Source: JAVBNC01 sp031551765
GTDB lineage: Bacteria; Desulfobacterota; Desulfovibrionia; Desulfovibrionales; Desulfovibrionaceae
Assembly: GCA_031551765.1 (NCBI GenBank)
Contig: JAVBNC010000035.1
Location: 1 to 9,389 of the forward strand
DNA: 9,389 bases
Direction: 5' to 3'
Shown here piece by piece: positions 5,627 through 9,389 of this stretch. The position numbers and the translations under genes are program-made. Within the stretch, counting starts at the first letter, position 1; each line of letters opens with the position of its first letter. The notes beneath the pieces were generated by a model. It had not been told where the DNA came from. It did no database searches and worked only from the letters and a program-made list of their open reading frames with translations.

Positions 5627-7221
5627 CAGTAAATACCTTTGCTCAAATGCGGCCAGTCCCCGGTGAAGCCGCGCAGCGCCAGAATGCCGAACTCCCGCGC
5701 CGGGCGGCCCATGTGCGTGGAACGGTAGGCCTGCGGCTGGCCCAGGCGCTGGAACATGGCCCCAAGCAGGCTGTCCGGCCGCCGGAATGGGGTGCGCCGC
5801 ACGAACACGGCGTCCCAGCCCTTTTTGTCTTCCGGGCCGGGCCAGAGGTCATACTGGCTGAGACGGCGGCCGAAGTCCGCGCAAAAGGTCACCGGCCGTC
5901 CCGGTATGTAAAAGGCCAGCGCGGCGGTCACGTCATAGGCGTCCGAGAAAAAGAAGACCTTGTCCGGGTTGGGCATGGACCGGCGTATCTCTTCCAAATG
6001 TTGCCCCAGGTCGCTCCAGCCTTTCAGCCGGGCCGCCGGGTTGTATTTGTCCGGCAGCACGGCGGACAGAGGCTGCTGGGCATGGACGGCCAGAAAAATC
6101 ACCAGGCTGAGGGAAACCCACAACGGCGCGAGCCGCCGAGTCAGCGGTACCTTACTCGGTTCCGGCTTTGCTTCCAGCAGCCGTTCCAGACAGGCCGCCG
6201 CCAGAATCAGGCCGCAAGCGTAGCTCATGGCCGACCAGTTGGGGTAGATGCGGGTGTGGAAGCTCCAGAGCAGAAAAAAGCCCCACAGCGGCCAGAAGCC
6301 CGCGCTGAACAGCACATCCTGCCGCAGCGTTTCCGCGTCGCGGCCGTCCTCTTTCAACCAACTGTCGCGCAAGGCCCGCCAGCCGCCGACAAGCATGAAC
6401 ACCAACCACCAGGGCAGGATCAAACCGATCTGCGAGGCCAGGTATTCCGGGAAGCGGTCAAAGCGGAGCAGCGGCGGTTTTTCCATGGCCGCCGGGGCCA
6501 CCCCGGCCAGCCGCCCCACGTGGCGGAAGCTCACCCAGTCGTTCTGCGCGTTCCAGATCACAATGGGCGCGAACCCGGCCAGCGTGCCCAGGCCCAGGGC
6601 CAAAAGCAAGCGCCGCCAGTGCCCTTCCGGCAGCAGCCCGTGCCGGGCCAGGCCCAAGGCGTGCAGCACCGCCACCCCGGCCAGGGCCAACATGGTGTAT
6701 TTGGCCAGAATGCCGAGAGCCAGGGCCACGGTCAGCCCCAGCCAGGGCCACAGCGCCTTGGGCCGCGTCACGCCGGCGTGCAGGCAGAACAGCCCCGCCA
6801 GCCAGCAGACCAGCAGCGGGTTGTCCGTGGTCATCAGCACGCCGGAAGCCATGAACAAGGGCGTGGTGTTGGCGATAAGCAGCGTCAGCGCCGCCAGGCG
6901 CGGCCTGTGCATCAGCCGGGCCAGGCCCCAATAAATGAGCAGCTGCGCCAGCAGGGAGCCCACCGCAGCCCCGAAGCGCACGCCCAATTCCGTATCCCCG
7001 AACAGCCCGGTGAACGCGGCGATAACCCAGGCGATAAGCGGCCCTTTGGAATAATAAGAAAGCTGGAGCCGCCGCGACCAGTCCCAGTACTGGGCTTCGT
7101 CCTGCACCAGGTCCAGTTGGCCGGAAGCGATGATCCACAGCCGCAAGGCCACGCTGACGCCGATAATAACGGCGCACAACACCTGCGGGCGCTCCCGCCA
7201 TAACGAAACGATCTGCCGCAC
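5626..7221 (-). CDS. GT39/ArnT-like membrane glycosyltransferase
   Basis: The 531-residue product is a polytopic GT39 (PMT_2, PF13231) transferase of the GT-C fold. TM1 (about 14-34) is followed by LVQDEAQYWDWS, where Asp41-Glu42 is the expected catalytic acidic pair in the first periplasmic loop, then SYYSKGPLIAW. About ten further hydrophobic segments follow, and a soluble domain of about 150 residues (382-531) ends the protein, as in ArnT and related enzymes. Members move a sugar from a polyprenyl-phosphate carrier to lipid A, another lipid or a protein in the periplasm; the acceptor here is unknown. GTG at 7221 is preferred because AGGAG (7227-7231) lies five bases upstream. A TTG at 7269 would add 16 residues but has no comparable site. 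The gene is followed by, and coupled to, the YkgJ-type gene. Confidence 0.92.
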   Translation of the reverse strand: MRQIVSLWRERPQVLCAVIIGVSVALRLWIIASGQLDLVQDEAQYWDWSRRLQLSYYSKGPLIAWVIAAFTGLFGDTELGVRFGAAVGSLLAQLLIYWGLARLMHRPRLAALTLLIANTTPLFMASGVLMTTDNPLLVCWLAGLFCLHAGVTRPKALWPWLGLTVALALGILAKYTMLALAGVAVLHALGLARHGLLPEGHWRRLLLALGLGTLAGFAPIVIWNAQNDWVSFRHVGRLAGVAPAAMEKPPLLRFDRFPEYLASQIGLILPWWLVFMLVGGWRALRDSWLKEDGRDAETLRQDVLFSAGFWPLWGFFLLWSFHTRIYPNWSAMSYACGLILAAACLERLLEAKPEPSKVPLTRRLAPLWVSLSLVIFLAVHAQQPLSAVLPDKYNPAARLKGWSDLGQHLEEIRRSMPNPDKVFFFSDAYDVTAALAFYIPGRPVTFCADFGRRLSQYDLWPGPEDKKGWDAVFVRRTPFRRPDSLLGAMFQRLGQPQAYRSTHMGRPAREFGILALRGFTGDWPHLSKGIY

Positions 7222-7226
7222 ACACG

Positions 7227-7231
7227 CTCCT
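7227..7231 (-). promoter_or_regulatory. Ribosome binding site that sets the glycosyltransferase start
   Basis: AGGAG on the minus strand lies five bases before GTG at 7221-7219, which favours this start over the longer TTG-initiated frame at 7269. A possible promoter just upstream (TTGACT at 7269-7264, TACTGT at 7247-7242, 16-base spacer) would overlap that longer frame; its -10 match is weak. Confidence 0.6.
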
Positions 7232-7330
7232 GGTCCGCCGCACAGTATGACCGCGCAACGCAAAGTCAATCCCCCCCACTACCGTGAGTGGAAGGGCTCT
7301 GTCCAGTTGTGGCGGGTGATGACGCGACGC

Positions 7331-7414
7331 CCGGATGAAGGGGAAACCTTTCTTGGAAGAAAGGTTTCCCCTTCCTCCGGACCTCCTTCCCCTTCCAAAG
7401 AACTTTGACAGGGG
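7331..7414 (-). repeat. Repeat family R2, copy with 50-bp palindrome
   Basis: Positions 7331-7380 form a palindrome with 24 of 25 pairs matching (only 7336/7375 mispairs), centred on CTT-GG-AAG. Its flank 7381-7414, read on the minus strand, begins CCCCTGTCAAAGTTCTTTGG and recurs at 9228-9250 with 23 identical bases followed by similar sequence. It sits in the divergent region between the glycosyltransferase and FAD-protein genes. It could fold as a long RNA or DNA hairpin. There is no long U tract directly after the stem on either strand. Confidence 0.8.
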
Positions 7415-7461
7415 CTATGATGGGGGCGAGTCCTTAAAAATTTATGCATTGCTCTTATCTA

Positions 7462-7616
7462 CACCCTGAACGGGTCCAGGGGCGTTAGCCCTTGGCGGGT
7501 GCAGGGATCTCGCAACCGCAGGAAGCGGTTGCGCACGGAGCGCCGGCGACGCCCGTAGGGGGCGGCACAGGACGTGCCGCATTGCGCCCTGCTTCGACTC
7601 TTAATTGGCTTCGACA
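7462..7616 (-). repeat. Repeat family R1, copy E (long form)
   Basis: Read on the minus strand the head TGTCGAAGCCAATTAAGAGT and hairpin-1 left arm GCAGGGCGC are as in the other copies, as is the tail from CCCTGCACCCGCC to GTTCAGGGTG. The two are separated by a 77-bp segment (7507-7583) that replaces the loop of hairpin 1. The head end lies 25 bases upstream of the FAD-protein start codon, so this gene must be transcribed from within or beyond the repeat. Confidence 0.92.
7507..7583. repeat. Three-hairpin insert within repeat copy E
   Basis: Absent from copies B, C, D and F, where only two bases lie at this place. It consists of three consecutive inverted repeats: 7511-7533 (CGCAACCGC/GCGGTTGCG, 9 bp), 7535-7556 (ACGG...CCGT with an inner GCG/CGC and one bulge) and 7562-7580 (GCGGCAC/GTGCCGC, 7 bp). 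Confidence 0.8.
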
Positions 7617-7630
7617 TCTATGCCTTTTCC

Positions 7631-7635
7631 AGGAG
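7631..7635 (+). promoter_or_regulatory. Ribosome binding site that sets the FAD-protein start
   Basis: AGGAG lies six bases before ATG at 7642. It shows that the upstream in-frame ATG at 7492, which lies inside repeat copy E and would add 50 residues, is not the real start. Confidence 0.85.
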
Positions 7636-7641
7636 CCTGCC

Positions 7642-9036
7642 ATGCCAAAAAAACAAAGCGATTTTGACGTCATAGTTGTCGGCGGCGGCCCGGCGGGGCT
7701 GTTTGCTTCCTGGTGGCTGGCGGAACACTCTTCTTTGCGCGTCTGCCTGGTGGAAAAGGGGGAGAGCGCGGGAAAACGCCACTGCCCCAACGGTAACGAG
7801 GGCAAATGCGCACGCTGTAAACCCTGCCATATACTGTCCGGTATAGGCGGGGCCGGGCTGTTTTCCGACGGCAAGCTCAACTTCATCCACAAGCTGGGCA
7901 AGACGGATCTGACGCGGTTTTTGCCGCTCGACGCGGCGCAGGAGCTGATCGCGGAGACGGAGCGGGTGTTCAACCGCTTCGGCATGGACGCGCCGGTGTT
8001 CCCTTCGGACATGGACGCGGCCAGAACCTTGCGCAAGAACGCGAAACGGGACGGCATCGACCTCTTGCTCATCCGCCAGAAGCACCTGGGCAGCGACCGG
8101 CTGCCCGCGTACATCGCCGGCATGGCCGACGCCCTGCGGGACATGGGCGTCACTTTCCGCACCAGGGAAAACGTGCTGGACGTGCTGCTGAAAAAGGGCG
8201 CGGCGGCCGGGGTGCGCACGGACAAGGGGGAGCTGACCGCCAAGGCCGTCATTCTGGCACCCGGCCGGGTGGGCGCGGACTGGGTTGGGGAGCTGGCGCG
8301 GCGCTTTTCCCTGCCCGTCAGCCAGCGCGGCATAGAGGTGGGCGTGCGCGTGGAAGTGCACAGCGACATCATGGCCGACGTCACCGACATTATTTACGAC
8401 CCCACCTATTTCGTGCAGACGGCCACCTACGACGACCAGACCCGCACCTTCTGCACCAACCCGGACGGGTTCGTCAGCCTGGAAAACTACCAGGACTTCG
8501 TCTGCGTCAACGGCCACGCCTTCCGGGACAGAAAGTCCGGCAACACCAACTTCGCCTTTCTGTCCAAAGTGGTGCTGACGGATCCGGTTTCCGACAACCA
8601 GGGCTACGGCACGGCCATTGGCAAGCTGGCCACGCTTATCGGCGGGGGCAGGCCCATTCTGCAGCGTTTCGGGGACCTGCGCCGCGCCCGGCGGTCCACC
8701 TGGAACCGTATCGGCAAGAGCTATTTCGAGCCGACCATGAAAAACGTCACTCCCGGCGACATCAGCATGGCCCTGCCGGAACGCATCGTCACCAACCTGC
8801 GCCAGGGGCTGGAGCAGCTCAACCGGGTCATTCCCGGCGTGGCCAACGAGGAAACCCTGCTCTACGCGCCGGAAATCAAATTCTTCGCCACCCAGGTGGA
8901 CTGCGACGCCAACCTGGAAACCGCCGTGCCCGGCCTGTTCGTCGCCGGTGACGGCCCCGGCGTTTCCGGCAACATCGTGGCCGCGGCGGCCACCGGCATC
9001 ATCCCGGCCCGGTGTCTGGTGGAGCGGCTGGGATAG
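7642..9036 (+). CDS. COG2509-type FAD-dependent dehydrogenase with N-terminal cysteine motif
   Basis: The 464-residue product is a cytoplasmic two-dinucleotide-binding flavoprotein of the poorly characterised COG2509 group. The Rossmann fingerprint VIVVGGGPAG (10-19) and acidic Glu38 at the end of strand 2 bind FAD. C48, C56, C59 and C62 form a CX7CX2CX2C motif directly before GIGGAGLFSDGKLN (67-80), the signature block of the group. A second FAD-contact block, FVAGDGPGVSGNIVAAA, occupies 433-449 near the C-terminus. The cysteines could hold a metal or Fe-S centre or be redox-active; substrate and partner are unknown. The start is fixed by AGGAG and by the typical short N-terminus before the beta1 strand. 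The gene is monocistronic: repeat E abuts the 5' end, and the TAG stop is the first part of repeat F. Confidence 0.92.
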   Translation: MPKKQSDFDVIVVGGGPAGLFASWWLAEHSSLRVCLVEKGESAGKRHCPNGNEGKCARCKPCHILSGIGGAGLFSDGKLNFIHKLGKTDLTRFLPLDAAQELIAETERVFNRFGMDAPVFPSDMDAARTLRKNAKRDGIDLLLIRQKHLGSDRLPAYIAGMADALRDMGVTFRTRENVLDVLLKKGAAAGVRTDKGELTAKAVILAPGRVGADWVGELARRFSLPVSQRGIEVGVRVEVHSDIMADVTDIIYDPTYFVQTATYDDQTRTFCTNPDGFVSLENYQDFVCVNGHAFRDRKSGNTNFAFLSKVVLTDPVSDNQGYGTAIGKLATLIGGGRPILQRFGDLRRARRSTWNRIGKSYFEPTMKNVTPGDISMALPERIVTNLRQGLEQLNRVIPGVANEETLLYAPEIKFFATQVDCDANLETAVPGLFVAGDGPGVSGNIVAAAATGIIPARCLVERLG

Positions 9037-9118
9037 TTGTCGAAGCCATCTAAGAGTGAGAGCAGGGCGCTGCCCTGCACCCGCCAAGGGCTAGCGCCCC
9101 TGGACCCCGTTCAGGGTG
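9033..9118 (+). repeat. Repeat family R1, copy F
   Basis: An 86-bp copy, identical to copy C at 85 of 86 positions and in the same orientation about 4.2 kb away. Identity begins at ATAG, so the TAG stop codon (9034-9036) of the FAD-protein gene lies within the repeat boundary. Its two hairpins are the first structures after the gene and may stabilise or end the transcript. Confidence 0.95.
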
Positions 9119-9169
9119 AACAGGAAACTGGTGCGCGCCGCTCTTGGCACGCGCTGATGTGAAAAGGTG

Positions 9170-9201
9170 AAAAAAAGCGGCGTCGTCATTGTACGGCGCC
9201 G
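9170..9201 (-). terminator. Intrinsic terminator for a leftward transcript
   Basis: A 9-bp stem (CGGCGTCGT at 9178-9186 with ACGGCGCCG at 9193-9201, one G-T wobble) with a 6-base loop is followed on the minus strand by a U7 tract (9170-9176). It would stop leftward transcription coming from a gene beyond the right edge; no such gene is visible here. Confidence 0.6.
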
Positions 9202-9227
9202 ATTCATCAACGAGAAACGCCCCGCCC

Positions 9228-9310
9228 CCCCTGTCAAAGTTCTTTGGAAGAAGGATGAGGGGTCCGGGCGAAGGGGGGGAACAATGTTTTTAAAAAAGTT
9301 TAAACCAAGA
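9228..9310 (+). repeat. Repeat family R2, second (degenerate) copy
   Basis: It begins CCCCTGTCAAAGTTCTTTGG and shares 23 consecutive identical bases with the copy at 7392-7414, then GAGGGGTCCGG and a G-rich stretch in the same order. The palindrome that follows in the other copy is here reduced to an imperfect AT-rich dyad around TTTTTAAAAAA (9277-9298). Confidence 0.7.
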
Positions 9311-9389
9311 GCCCGGGCACCCCCCCCCCCAGAGCACCCAAAACAAAAAAAAAAAACAGGGAACAATCTCACCCCAACCGATTTTTAAG
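9311..9389. other. Low-complexity end with long homopolymers
   Basis: There is a run of 11 C (9320-9330) and a run of 12 A (9345-9356), with other short C and A runs. No gene is seen in 9119-9389; reading frames here are short and low-complexity. This may be a low-quality contig end. Confidence 0.5.

Noticed and set aside
5647..7203. 518-codon plus-strand frame opposite the glycosyltransferase
   Set aside because: Gln/Pro/Arg-rich with no domain and no RBS; a shadow of a clear membrane protein gene.
7222..7269. TTG-initiated extension of the glycosyltransferase
   Set aside because: GTG at 7221 has a good RBS and the usual short N-terminus before TM1; the TTG has none.
7492..7641. N-terminal extension of the FAD protein from an ATG in repeat E
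   Set aside because: It encodes the repeat. ATG at 7642 has AGGAG at the right distance and starts just before the FAD-binding strand.
7618..9087. 489-codon minus-strand frame opposite the FAD protein
   Set aside because: A shadow frame whose N-terminus comes from repeat copy F.
1..9118. CRISPR array
   Set aside because: The repeats are widely spaced, inverted relative to each other and next to genes, with no regular spacers and no cas genes.
9091..9388. Small frames on both strands at the right end
   Set aside because: They run through repeat F, a terminator and homopolymers, with low-complexity products and no RBS.

Overview
The window is GC-rich bacterial chromosome, most like a Desulfovibrio-type sulfate reducer (Desulfovibrionaceae). 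This assignment is an inference from base composition, gene content and the style of the hairpin-rich dispersed repeats; no 16S or other marker is present. Six protein genes are supported. Nothing in the window looks like a phage, a transposase, a CRISPR array or a tRNA/rRNA gene.

Left part (1-2228). A repeat copy is cut by the window edge. It is followed by a leftward DJ-1/PfpI-family gene (167-691) and, divergently, a rightward DUF2459/TIGR02117 exported or membrane-anchored protein (788-1501). A bidirectional terminator (1530-1557) separates the latter from a small convergent gene for a secreted, extremely lysine-rich peptide (1581-1862). An AT-rich promoter-like stretch follows, then a strong leftward terminator with a UUCG loop (2096-2126).

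Middle (2229-5064). A full-length class A penicillin-binding protein (PBP1A, 2320-4800, leftward) sits between two inverted copies of a roughly 80-90 bp repeat. A second tail-to-tail copy follows.

Right part (5065-9389). A leftward two-gene operon encodes a GT39/ArnT-like membrane glycosyltransferase (GTG start at 7221) translationally coupled to a YkgJ-type cysteine-cluster protein. Next come a 50-bp near-perfect palindrome of a second repeat family and a long repeat copy. A rightward COG2509-type FAD-dependent dehydrogenase (7642-9036) follows, and its stop codon lies inside the next repeat copy. The last ~150 bases hold a second copy of the palindrome family and long homopolymers, and may be a low-quality contig end.

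The genes share an envelope theme (PBP1A, glycosyltransferase, two exported proteins) but do not form one pathway. The most interesting feature is the main repeat family: six copies in 9.4 kb, with base-paired stems kept by compensatory changes, one fixed end always facing a gene, head subtypes that follow orientation, and single genes bracketed by inverted pairs.
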